Of a DNA stretch of 64,000 nucleotides, positions 1 through 8,179 are shown piece by piece. The position numbers and the translations under genes were made by a program. The notes beneath the pieces are model-generated. The model searched no databases, had not been told where the DNA came from, and saw only the letters and a program-made list of their open reading frames with translations. Source of the DNA: Thermohalobaculum sp963700775. Its GTDB lineage: Bacteria; Pseudomonadota; Alphaproteobacteria; Rhodobacterales; Rhodobacteraceae. The stretch spans positions 186,001 through 250,000 of the forward strand of contig CAVOYU010000001.1 in the NCBI GenBank assembly GCA_963700775.1, in the 5' to 3' direction. Numbering within the stretch: the stretch's first letter is position 1; each line of letters opens with the position of its first letter.

Positions 1-42
1 GTTACAAACTAACCGATAGGCGAACGCACGTCACGCGGGATT

Positions 43-1392
43 TCACCAGCTCGTTTTCAGCCAGCGGAGCATCTCGGTGGCTCTTCCGCGTGCCGACAGG
101 GGACGCGGCGCCTCGAAGTCCCAGATCTCGTCGTGGGGCCTTAGAGCGTAGGTCGCCAGACCTACGACGGTGGAATAATCCGGCCCCGAAAGTGACTGGG
201 GCAACCCCGAAATCCGGAGCGGTCTGCCGATGCGCGGACGCCGCCCCAGAATGCGTGTCGCGATCTCGTCGACCCCCGGCATCTGGCAGGCCGCGCCGGT
301 CAGAACCAGGCTGCATCCGGGCATGTCGGTGACCCCCAGATCCAGCAACCGCTGCCGCAGCACCCGGAAGGTTTCCTCCATCCGGGGCCGGATTACACCG
401 ATCAGCATGCCCCTGCTGACCTGCCGGCGATTCGGTACATCCTCCTCGCCGATCCGCGGCGCCTCGATCAGGTCCCGATCGTCGGCGCCGGTCGGGATCA
501 CACCGCCGTAGAGCGTCTTGATCCGTTCGGCCGCGGCCGAGCGCATCATCAGCCCGGCGGCGATGTCGCTGGTGACATGGTCGCCGCCGAAGCGGACCTG
601 ATCGATGCAGATCAGATGGTCGCGCAGGAATACCGAAAACGACGTCGCTCCGCCGCCCATGTCGATGCAGACGGCACCGGTCCGCTGCTCGTCCTCGACC
701 AGCGCCGCGAGGCCGCTGGCATATGGCGCCGCCACCACTCCGGCGAGGTCGAGATCGCACTGCCTGATGCACTCGATCAGGTTCGCGAGCGGGCGGGAAT
801 CGACCGTCATCACATGCATGGCAACCGCCAGGCGCTCGGCGGTCATGCCGCGCGGATCGGTGATCCCGGTCCTGCCCTCGACCGACAGCTCCACCGGCTG
901 GGCGTGAAGGATCTGGCGATCGCTGCCGACCGGCGGCTCCGGGCAGGCGCCGAGAGCGTTCGAGATATCGCGCTCGGTGATCTGGCCGGTCTCGGTCTCG
1001 ACCTCGGCATGGGTCGAGTAGCTCTGCGGCCGGCCGCCGGAGAACGATACAATCACCTGGTCGACCCGGTCGACCTTCGGCGCCGCCATCTTCTCGGAGT
1101 TCAGTAGCGCCAGACGGATCGCCCGTGCGACCTCATCCATGTCGACGATCTCGCCGCGGCGAACTCCGCGCGATTGAACGGTGCGGGCGCCGACGACCTC
1201 GATGGCGCCGAACAGGCTGGTGCCCAGCCGGTCGTTCCGCCCCGCGTCGGCGAGCCGGGACGGGTCGAGCTTCAGCACCAGGCAGGTGATTTTCGACGAA
1301 CCGATATCCAGGACAGCGAGGCGCCCCCGCTTGATCGCGGAGTGGAGCCGCGAGCGCATGATCCGGTAAGGCATCAGTTCCGCGAAATTCAT
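43..1392 (-). CDS. ftsA: Cell division protein FtsA
   Basis: FtsA is the actin-like ATPase that tethers FtsZ filaments to the inner membrane and recruits late divisome proteins. The 449-residue product has the family's N-terminal phosphate-binding start (LAVLDIGSSKITCLV, about residues 26-40), a SHS2-like insertion, the second phosphate motif (CIDMGGGATSFSVF, about 242-255) and an adenosine-type motif near LVLTGAACQMPG. The C-terminus ends in a basic/aromatic stretch (MLRWLKTSW), fitting the amphipathic membrane-targeting helix. The start ATG overlaps the ftsQ stop (ATGA), so translation is probably coupled. ftsZ would follow just beyond position 1; only 42 bases of the spacer are in the window. 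Confidence 0.96.
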   Translation of the reverse strand: MNFAELMPYRIMRSRLHSAIKRGRLAVLDIGSSKITCLVLKLDPSRLADAGRNDRLGTSLFGAIEVVGARTVQSRGVRRGEIVDMDEVARAIRLALLNSEKMAAPKVDRVDQVIVSFSGGRPQSYSTHAEVETETGQITERDISNALGACPEPPVGSDRQILHAQPVELSVEGRTGITDPRGMTAERLAVAMHVMTVDSRPLANLIECIRQCDLDLAGVVAAPYASGLAALVEDEQRTGAVCIDMGGGATSFSVFLRDHLICIDQVRFGGDHVTSDIAAGLMMRSAAAERIKTLYGGVIPTGADDRDLIEAPRIGEEDVPNRRQVSRGMLIGVIRPRMEETFRVLRQRLLDLGVTDMPGCSLVLTGAACQMPGVDEIATRILGRRPRIGRPLRISGLPQSLSGPDYSTVVGLATYALRPHDEIWDFEAPRPLSARGRATEMLRWLKTSW

Positions 1393-2303
1393 GTATCCTT
1401 CCCCCCGAGCAAGGACACGACCTTGCGGATCTGGTAGGTTTCCGCGGCCTCCGGCGCCATCTGCAGCGCCGGCCGCTCCGGCACCCGCATGTCCACGACG
1501 GCGACGCCCCGGTCCAGCAGCTCCTCGCCGTAATGCAACGCCATCACCCGCGACAGGGCGTCAACGGCGCCCTTCTGCGGCAGCTTGATGACCATGTCGC
1601 GGTCGAGCACGAAGTCCCAGCGCCGTTCGCCGACGCGCACCAGGGCCCGGAGCCGCGGCGCGATGTCCGAGGCGGCGGCGAGCAGTTCCAGAGCCTCCGG
1701 CACCCGCTCCTGGGCTCCATCGCCCAGCAGCACCGGCAGCGCCGGATGATCCGACCGCGCGCCGGCCGGACCGATCTCGACCCCGCCATCGTCGAGCAGG
1801 ACCAGCAATCCGTCGGCCCGGCGGAACAACACCACCGGGATGCGCTCGACCACCGCGACACGGAGCACCCCTTGCGAGTCGAACTGCACCGTTGCCCGTT
1901 CGACCGCGCCCAGATCCTCGATCCGCTGACGCAGTTCCCCGACATCGAGCTTCAGCGACGACATGCCCGGAACCACGCCCGTTGTCCGCTTGACCTCGGC
2001 GTTCAGTTCCTCGCTGCCGCCCGTGACGTCCACGCCCTTCACGGCGAATTCCGGCCGGGCCGCGATCCGCTCGACCAGCATCGCGACCTGATGCTCGATC
2101 TGTCCCCGCATGGCATCGTTGGCCGCGACCCGCCAGCCGGCGGCCGCAAGGGCGGCGAGCGGCAGATACACCAGGATCGCGTTGCGGACGATCGGCTTCG
2201 CCCAGGCTCGGCGCAGGCGATAGATCAGCTTCGACGGGCCGGGCCCCCGGCGCGACGCGGCGCCCGGATCGGTGGCAAGGCCTCGGCGATCTACCGGCCG
2301 CAT
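1389..2303 (-). CDS. ftsQ: Cell division protein FtsQ
   Basis: FtsQ is a bitopic inner-membrane protein linking early and late divisome parts (FtsB/FtsL). About 304 residues: a basic cytoplasmic leader, one membrane segment (AILVYLPLAALAAAGW, about residues 42-57), a POTRA-like domain beginning FAVKGVDVTG, then the FtsQ beta domain (VAVVERIPVVLF). The open frame extends 60 codons further upstream, but that part lies inside ddl in another frame. I chose the ATG at 2303, which overlaps the ddl stop by 13 bases, as is usual for this operon. The 3' end overlaps the ftsA start. Confidence 0.93.
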   Translation of the reverse strand: MRPVDRRGLATDPGAASRRGPGPSKLIYRLRRAWAKPIVRNAILVYLPLAALAAAGWRVAANDAMRGQIEHQVAMLVERIAARPEFAVKGVDVTGGSEELNAEVKRTTGVVPGMSSLKLDVGELRQRIEDLGAVERATVQFDSQGVLRVAVVERIPVVLFRRADGLLVLLDDGGVEIGPAGARSDHPALPVLLGDGAQERVPEALELLAAASDIAPRLRALVRVGERRWDFVLDRDMVIKLPQKGAVDALSRVMALHYGEELLDRGVAVVDMRVPERPALQMAPEAAETYQIRKVVSLLGGKDT

Positions 2304-3233
2304 GAGGCGTCCCTCACCAGCCAGTCGCACAAGTCCTCGAACGGGATGCCGCGATGGGCCGCCTGCTCGGGCGCAAGCGAAGTAGGCGTCATGCCCGGCT
2401 GCGTGTTTGTCTCGAGCAGCGCGAGGCCCTCGAGCCCGCGCCGCTCGTCCCAGCGAAAATCGGTGCGGCTCAGGCCGCGGCAACCGATGGCCCGGTGCGC
2501 GGTCAGCGCGTGGTCGAGGCAGGCGTCGTAAACCTCCGACGGAATATCCGCCGGCACCACATGGCGCGAACCGCCGACGTCATACTTGGCGTGGTAATCG
2601 TACCAGCCGGTCGCGGCGATGATGTCCGTGACCGCGAGAGCCCTGTCGCCCATCACCGCGACTGTCATCTCGCGGCCCGGCACGAACTGCTCGACCATCA
2701 TCTGCGCCGGGCCGTCCTCGCCGATCTGCGCCGGGCCGTTGGCATTCTCGTGGACGATGTAGACGCCGACCGACGAGCCTTCGTTGACCGGCTTGACCAC
2801 ATAGGGTGGCGACATCGGGTGCCCGGAGATGATCTCCGACCGGGGGGCAATCAGAACTCTCGGCCACCGGCAGGCCGGCGGCGCGGTAGATCTCCTTGGT
2901 GCGAGCCTTGTCCATCGCCAGGGCCGAGGCCAGCACGCCGGAATGGGTGTAAGGGATCGCCATCCATTCGAGGATGCCCTGGACGCAGCCATCCTCGCCC
3001 CATCGGCCATGCAGGGCGTTGAACACGGCGTCGGGCCCGGCCTCGGCCAGGTCCCGGACGACATTGCGCCCGGCGTCGATTTCCGTGACGTCGTACCCCG
3101 CGCGACGCAGTGCGTTGGCGCATTCGCGGCCGGAGACCAGCGAGACCTCCCGCTCGGCCGAACGGCCGCCCTTCAGCACCACGACGCGGGGAAATGTCCT
3201 GCTCGACATCCGCGCCCCACTTATCCCGGCCAT
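2291..3233 (-). pseudogene. ddl: D-alanine--D-alanine ligase, single-base frameshift
   Basis: Ddl joins two D-alanines for the peptidoglycan stem peptide in the cytoplasm. The first part reads RVVVLKGGRSAEREVSLVSG up to AAGLPVAES in one frame. The rest (YVVKPVNEGSSVGVYIV, then LLETNTQPGMTPTSL) is in the next frame. Removing one base of the pair at 2855-2856 gives AES-LIAPRSEIISGHP and a continuous 313-residue ligase of normal length with ATP-grasp motifs intact. The start may be 3233 or the ATG at 3209 (MSSRTF). The gene lies between murB and ftsQ as expected. Either the base is a sequence error or the copy is inactive; the intact surrounding operon favours error. Confidence 0.9.
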
Positions 3234-3272
3234 TCCCGCTCGTGATCTGGCGGGTGATTCGGCCGCTGCCGC

Positions 3273-4235
3273 TTATGCGGTCTGTGATCCGGCCACGTTA
3301 GCGCCGATGCGCTGGATTTCCCAGCGCAAATCGACCCCGGAATGCGATTTAACCCTGGCCCGGACCAGCTCGCCGAGCGCTTCGAGATCGGCCGCGGTAG
3401 CATTCCCGGTGTTGATCAGGAAGTTGCTGTGCTTTTCGCTCATCTGGGCGCCACCAAGCGTCAGGCCGCGGCAGCCGGCGTCATCGATCAGCTTCCAGGC
3501 CTTCAGGTCCATCGGATCGTCCGCCGCGCCGGTCGAGGAGTATCCGGCCGGGTTGGCGAAGGTCGAGCCGCAGGAGCGCTCGCGCACCGGCTGGCTCACC
3601 TCGCGCCGGGCGACGAGTTCCTGCATCCGCGCCTCGATCGCCGCCGGATCGCCCGAGCGGCCCTGCAGAACCGCGCCGGTCACGATGGTATCGGAGGGGA
3701 TCTCCGAGGCGCGGTAGCTGAAACCGATCTCCTCCGGGGTGAGGGTCAGGCGACGGCCGGCGCGGTCGACCGCCGCGACCTCGCAAATCACATCCGCCGT
3801 GTAGCTGCCATAACATCCGGCGTTCATCTTGACCGCCCCGCCGATTGCGCCGGGGATGGTGCGCAGGAACTCGAGCCCGGCGATCCCCGCTTCGGCGGCG
3901 CGTTTCGCCACATGGGCGTCGAGCGCCGCGGCACCGGCGCGCAGGCGATGGCCCTCCCGCACCTCGACCGCGTTGAAGCCTCGGCCCAGCCGGATCACCA
4001 CGCCGGGAATGCCGCCGTCACGGATGATCAGGTTCGAGCAGACCCCGATCGGCGTCACCGGGATCTCCCTCGGGCAGGCGGCGAGGAAGGCGGCGAGATC
4101 GTGCTCGTCCGCGGGCTGGAACAACACTTCGGCCGGGCCGCCGACCCTGAGCCAGGCGAGCGGCGCGAGCGGCACGGCCGCGGTCAGCCGGCCGCGCACC
4201 GGGGGAAGCCGGCCGATCAGCTCCGCGCCGTTCAT
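3273..4235 (-). CDS. murB: UDP-N-acetylenolpyruvoylglucosamine reductase MurB
   Basis: MurB is the FAD enzyme that reduces enolpyruvyl-UDP-GlcNAc to UDP-MurNAc with NADPH. About 320 residues. Visible are the FAD-binding start (LAWLRVGGPAEVLFQPAD), PIGVCSNLIIRDGGIPGVVI, the GLEFLRTIPGAIGGAVKMNAG segment, the catalytic-serine region RSCGSTFANPAG and a C-terminal KHSNFLIN. I chose the ATG at 4235 because it overlaps the permease stop (ATGA); an upstream in-frame ATG at 4286 lies inside the permease. murB normally follows murC directly in alphaproteobacterial dcw clusters. Here two unrelated genes separate them, so murB-ddl-ftsQ-ftsA probably depends on the permease promoter. Confidence 0.95.
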   Translation of the reverse strand: MNGAELIGRLPPVRGRLTAAVPLAPLAWLRVGGPAEVLFQPADEHDLAAFLAACPREIPVTPIGVCSNLIIRDGGIPGVVIRLGRGFNAVEVREGHRLRAGAAALDAHVAKRAAEAGIAGLEFLRTIPGAIGGAVKMNAGCYGSYTADVICEVAAVDRAGRRLTLTPEEIGFSYRASEIPSDTIVTGAVLQGRSGDPAAIEARMQELVARREVSQPVRERSCGSTFANPAGYSSTGAADDPMDLKAWKLIDDAGCRGLTLGGAQMSEKHSNFLINTGNATAADLEALGELVRARVKSHSGVDLRWEIQRIGANVAGSQTA

Positions 4236-5428
4236 GCCGCCACCGACCAGATCAGCGCCAGCAGCGAGCCCCCGAGTCCCGCCCAAGGCAACCAGCGGGG
4301 CGCAGTGAAGCAGCCGGCCGGCGCCGGCCCGCGCCGCTTCAGGACGATCAGGGACGCGTTGATGGCAATGAAGACGCAGAGCAGCACCATCGAGGTGATC
4401 TCCGCCAGGGTGACCAGCGGCGCGGTGAGCGCGAGAACGATCACCATTGCAGTCGCGAGCACGGTTGCCAGCACCGGGGTGCCGAAGCGGGGATGGGCAT
4501 GGTGGAACGGCGCGAAGGCCCGGGAGAACCGCCCGAGGCCGTAGAGGACGCGCGCCGACATCACGACCTGGGCAAGCACCCCGTTCAGCGCCGCCACCAC
4601 CGCAATCGCCGCCAGGAAGGCCGCCGGACGCCCGGTTGCCGCCTCGAAGACCAGGGCCAGCGGCTGGTGGCTGCCGCCGAGCCGGTCGACCGGCACCGCC
4701 CGCACCGCCGCCCAGGCGACCCCCACATAGAGGAGCGTGGTGATGGCGAGGGCGAGGAAGATTGCCCGCGGCACGGTGCGGGCCGGCTCGCGGGTCTCCT
4801 CGACCATGTTGACGATGTCCTCGAAGCCGAGGAAGGCGAAGAAGGCCAGGATGCCTCCGGCCGCCAGCCCGACCGGGCTGAAGGCGAATGCGACCTCTGG
4901 CTGCTCTGCGACCGGGCCCAGCGCCCCGGCGCCGATCACCAATAGCAGTCCGCCGATCTCCAGCGCCGTGAAGACCGCGGCGAGCGCAAGGGATTCGAGC
5001 ACGCCGATGACAGCCGCGACACCGAGGGCACCACCGATCGCGACGATAAGCACCCAGTCAGGCAGGTCGACCAGCGCCCTGAGATAGCCGACGCCGCCCT
5101 GCAGCACGACCGCGGCCGAGACGACACCGACGACTTCGGTCCCGATCCCGGTCGCCAGCGCCGGACCGTTCCGGCCGGTCGCGGCACGGGCATAGGCGGC
5201 CTCGCCCGCGGCCTCGGGAATGCGGCCCGCCAGCTCCGCATAGGAGAGCCCGGTTGGCGCCGCGATCAGCGCGGCGAGCACGAAGACCAGCGGCGCCCAG
5301 ACCCCGGCGTGGCCGGCCACGACTCCGACCAGAACGTAGATCCCGGCGCCGACCATGACGCCGACCCCATAGGCGGTCAGCAGTCCGAGGCCAATCCGGC
5401 GTCTCAGCCCGGAGCTGGCCTCGGTCAT
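4232..5428 (-). CDS. APC-family amino acid permease
   Basis: This is a predicted inner-membrane amino acid/polyamine transporter of 398 residues with about eleven to twelve hydrophobic segments. The N-terminal GLLTAYGVGVMVGAGIYVLVG matches the first helix of APC permeases with its GxG(I/V) substrate motif. Further on, FFAFLGFEDIVNMVEETREPARTVPRAI is the family's conserved loop after helix 6 (acidic pair, then P-R-T-x-P). It is slightly short for the family. The stop overlaps the murB start, so it is transcribed and probably translated together with the downstream dcw genes. The substrate cannot be read from sequence. It is not a usual dcw member. Confidence 0.88.
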   Translation of the reverse strand: MTEASSGLRRRIGLGLLTAYGVGVMVGAGIYVLVGVVAGHAGVWAPLVFVLAALIAAPTGLSYAELAGRIPEAAGEAAYARAATGRNGPALATGIGTEVVGVVSAAVVLQGGVGYLRALVDLPDWVLIVAIGGALGVAAVIGVLESLALAAVFTALEIGGLLLVIGAGALGPVAEQPEVAFAFSPVGLAAGGILAFFAFLGFEDIVNMVEETREPARTVPRAIFLALAITTLLYVGVAWAAVRAVPVDRLGGSHQPLALVFEAATGRPAAFLAAIAVVAALNGVLAQVVMSARVLYGLGRFSRAFAPFHHAHPRFGTPVLATVLATAMVIVLALTAPLVTLAEITSMVLLCVFIAINASLIVLKRRGPAPAGCFTAPRWLPWAGLGGSLLALIWSVAA

Positions 5429-5738
5429 GCGTCACCCCTGCCGATCGGACCGCAGGGATCAATCCGCGAGAATCTCCCGGCGAGATCCGCGACGCCGCGT
5501 TCATCCGACCGGAACCGCACCCCCGCCAGCACGCCAGCACAGCGCAATGCAAGCGGCGCCGTTTCGACCTGGCGGCGTCTCGTGGGGGCCATGCGCGACG
5601 GGAATCTTGTCATCGCCGACTGTCTAGCCCGGCAGCCAACTCGGTGCCAGACGGTTCTCGGCCTGAAAGATTTCTTGACCCTTCCCTGTCTGACGAGGCG
5701 GCGGGCGCCATATTGCTGAGGATACTCAGCATGCATTT
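5429..5738. other. Divergent intergenic region inside the dcw cluster
   Basis: About 310 bases lie between the divergently transcribed permease and protease genes. I see no convincing gene here. It must hold the promoter for the permease-murB-ddl-ftsQ-ftsA run and one for the protease. The protease-proximal 60 bases are less GC-rich than the rest and contain the small inverted repeat at 5715-5730. Confidence 0.5.
5715..5730. promoter_or_regulatory. Perfect inverted repeat upstream of the protease gene
   Basis: GCTGAG-GATA-CTCAGC is a perfect 6-base inverted repeat with a 4-base centre, ending 8 bases before the first candidate start (5739) and 23 before the second (5754). It could be an operator or a short leader hairpin that controls access to the start. 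Only the symmetry is seen; the role is inferred. Confidence 0.35.
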
Positions 5739-6686
5739 ATGAAAGGCCTAGTCATGTCCGAACCACCCCTTGTGCACAGCAAGCTCGCCGCCGAGTTCAC
5801 CGAAATCGCCCGTCACCCGCACGACGACCGCGCGAGCGAACCGGCGCCGGTGCGACGGCGGCCACCTGTCCTGATCAAGCGCCGCGAGACGGGCCGGGAG
5901 CCCAGCGATCCGACGCCGCCGTCTGCCCCGGCGAGTGTCGGCAGCTTTCGCGCCCGGCCAACGTTTCTTGATCCGATCGAGACACGCGTGGTCTGGCGCG
6001 CGACCGAGCTCGTGCCCTACGGCGGCGTCTTTCCGCCCGATGGCCGAAAGCCGTACTTCGACCTGAGGTTCCCATGGCGTTGCGTCTGCCGCGTGATGAA
6101 CCGCAAGGGAGGTAGCGGTGCCCTCGTGGGGCCCCGCCATGTCCTGACCGCAAGCCATGTGATCGACTGGGACGGGCCGATGGAATCCGTCCTGTTCGCC
6201 CAGTCAGGCACGATCCTCGACACCGCCACCGCCGTCGAGGTCATTGCATTCGAGAAGATCGACGACGTCGACTACACCAGCGCCGACGACGACTACGCCG
6301 TCATTGTGCTCGACAAGCCGGTCGGAGACAGGCTCGGCTTTTTGGGGGCGCGCACCTATGACGCCGCCTGGGACGACGAGACGGATGTCTGGTGCAACAT
6401 CGCACATGCACCATCAATCCTGAACGCCACTGCTCCGGTGTTCCAGACCAACTTCTTCCTCGACGAGGACGAATTCGACCTGGGAGGCGGGCGAACTCTG
6501 GAGAGCGAAAGCATCGACCTGGAACCCGGTATGTCCGGAAGCCCGGTCTTCGGGTTCTGGCCCGGGGGGCCGTTCGTCGTCGGCGTCGTGAGCGCCGGCA
6601 CGCCCGGCGGCGGCGGGTACAACGCTATCGCGGGTGGGAACAATCTGACGGTTCTGGTCAAGGAGGCGCGATCGAAGTTCCCGTAA
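5739..6686 (+). CDS. Trypsin-like (chymotrypsin-fold) serine peptidase without signal peptide
   Basis: 315 residues. About 100 N-terminal residues are rich in Arg/Pro and hydrophilic, with no signal peptide or membrane segment. A trypsin-like domain follows: GSGALVGPRHVLTASHVI with catalytic His140, DDDYAVIVLDKPV with the Asp near 184-185, and GMSGSPVFG with nucleophile Ser266. All three catalytic residues are therefore present. The start may be 5739 or the ATG at 5754, which has AAGG upstream. The gene is on the opposite strand to the dcw genes on both sides, so it is an insertion into that operon. The lack of an export signal suggests a cytoplasmic protease of unknown target; a defence or stress role is only a guess. 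Confidence 0.85.
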   Translation: MKGLVMSEPPLVHSKLAAEFTEIARHPHDDRASEPAPVRRRPPVLIKRRETGREPSDPTPPSAPASVGSFRARPTFLDPIETRVVWRATELVPYGGVFPPDGRKPYFDLRFPWRCVCRVMNRKGGSGALVGPRHVLTASHVIDWDGPMESVLFAQSGTILDTATAVEVIAFEKIDDVDYTSADDDYAVIVLDKPVGDRLGFLGARTYDAAWDDETDVWCNIAHAPSILNATAPVFQTNFFLDEDEFDLGGGRTLESESIDLEPGMSGSPVFGFWPGGPFVVGVVSAGTPGGGGYNAIAGGNNLTVLVKEARSKFP

Positions 6687-6735
6687 GCGGCCTCCGCTTC
6701 GGCGCCCGGCACGGCGCGAGGCCGGGCTTTCCCGT

Positions 6736-8145
6736 TCAGCCGCCGAGCGCCGCAAGCTCGCCCGGAAGCGCGTTCGCCCAGGTGGAAATCGTGCCCGCCC
6801 CGAGGCAGACGACGATGTCCCCTGCGGCCGCATGCTTGGCCACGAACTCCGCCAGCCCCTCCGGGGCCTTCAACGCATGCGCCGAGCGGTGGCCGTGGGC
6901 GCGCAGGCCGCCGACCAGCGCATCGCGGCTGATGCCTTCGATCGGCGCCTCGCCGGCGGCATAGACATCGGCGATGCCGACCACATCGGCATCGTTGAAG
7001 CAGCCGCAGAACTCCTCGAACAGATCGTGCAGCCGCGTGTAGCGGTGCGGCTGGTGGACCGCGATCACCCGGCCCTCGGTCGCCGAGCGGGCCGCCTTCA
7101 GCACTGCGGCGATCTCGACCGGGTGATGGCCATAGTCGTCGATGATCCGGGCCCCGTTCCAGTCGCCCACATGGGAGAAGCGGCGCTTCACCCCGGCAAA
7201 GGAGGCGAGGCCCTTCCTCACCGCGTCCATGCCGATCTTCAGCTCGCGGGCGACGCCGATGGCCGCCAGCGAGTTCAGCACGTTGTGCTCGCCGGGGATG
7301 GCGATGGTGAGCCCGTCATGGCGCTCCTCCGGCTCCCCGCGGATCACCACGTCGAACAGCATCCGGCCGTCCGCATAGCTGATATTCTCCGCCCGGACGT
7401 CCGCCTGGCGCGACAGCCCGTAGGTGACAACGCGGCGGTCGCTGATGCGGCCGATCAGGCTCTGCACCTCGGGATGATCCATGCAGGCGACCACGGCGCC
7501 GTAGAACGGGACGTTGGACGCGAAGGCCTCGAACGCGTCGCGCAGCGCCTCCACCGAGCCGTAGTGGTCCATGTGCTCGGGGTCGATATTGGTGATGACC
7601 GCGATGGTCGCCGGCAATTTCACGAAGGTTCCGTCGAACTCGTCGGCCTCGACCACCATCCACCGGCCCTCTCCCTTGCGGGCGTTCGAGCCATAGCTTT
7701 GGATGATGCCGCCATTGATCACCGTCGGGTCCTCGCCGCCGGCGTCCAGCAGCGCGGCGACCAGCGAGGTGGTGGTGGTCTTGCCGTGGGTGCCGGCGAC
7801 CGCGACGTTCGACTTGAGCCGCATCAGCTCGGCCAGCATCTCGGCCCGGCGGACAACGGGAAGCGCCCGCTCTCGGGCGGCGTCGAGCTCCGGGTTGCCG
7901 CGCTTTACCGCCGACGAGATCACCGCCACATGCGCCTCGCCCAGATTGGCCGCGTCATGGCCGATATGCACCGTGGCGCCAAGCTTGCGCAGACGCTCGA
8001 GGATGGGTCCGTCCTTCAGGTCGGAACCCTGTACCGTGTAGCCGAGGTTCAGCATCACCTCGGCGATGCCCGACATGCCGATGCCGCCGATACCCACGAA
8101 ATGGATTGGGCCGATGTCGAGCGGCAGGGCGGTCGGGGGGTTCAT
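6736..8145 (-). CDS. murC: UDP-N-acetylmuramate--L-alanine ligase MurC
   Basis: MurC adds L-alanine to UDP-MurNAc, using ATP, in the cytoplasm. About 469 residues with the Mur ligase domains in order: IHFVGIGGIGMSGIAEVMLNLGY near the N-terminus, the ATP loop VAVAGTHGKTTTTSLVAAL, the central NIDPEHMDHYGS, and the C-terminal domain with IDDYGHHPVEIAA and HQPHRYTR. I chose the ATG at 8145 because GAGGAG lies just upstream; the open frame continues 19 codons further. Downstream the operon is interrupted by the inserted protease gene. Confidence 0.96.
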   Translation of the reverse strand: MNPPTALPLDIGPIHFVGIGGIGMSGIAEVMLNLGYTVQGSDLKDGPILERLRKLGATVHIGHDAANLGEAHVAVISSAVKRGNPELDAARERALPVVRRAEMLAELMRLKSNVAVAGTHGKTTTTSLVAALLDAGGEDPTVINGGIIQSYGSNARKGEGRWMVVEADEFDGTFVKLPATIAVITNIDPEHMDHYGSVEALRDAFEAFASNVPFYGAVVACMDHPEVQSLIGRISDRRVVTYGLSRQADVRAENISYADGRMLFDVVIRGEPEERHDGLTIAIPGEHNVLNSLAAIGVARELKIGMDAVRKGLASFAGVKRRFSHVGDWNGARIIDDYGHHPVEIAAVLKAARSATEGRVIAVHQPHRYTRLHDLFEEFCGCFNDADVVGIADVYAAGEAPIEGISRDALVGGLRAHGHRSAHALKAPEGLAEFVAKHAAAGDIVVCLGAGTISTWANALPGELAALGG

Positions 8146-8179
8146 GGATCTCTCCTCTCGCGGGATGGCGGCGGAGGTA

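Noticed and set aside
5425..5736. 103-codon open frame in the spacer between permease and protease
   Set aside because: Arg-rich with no ribosome-binding site or domain, and it would run through the likely divergent promoters.
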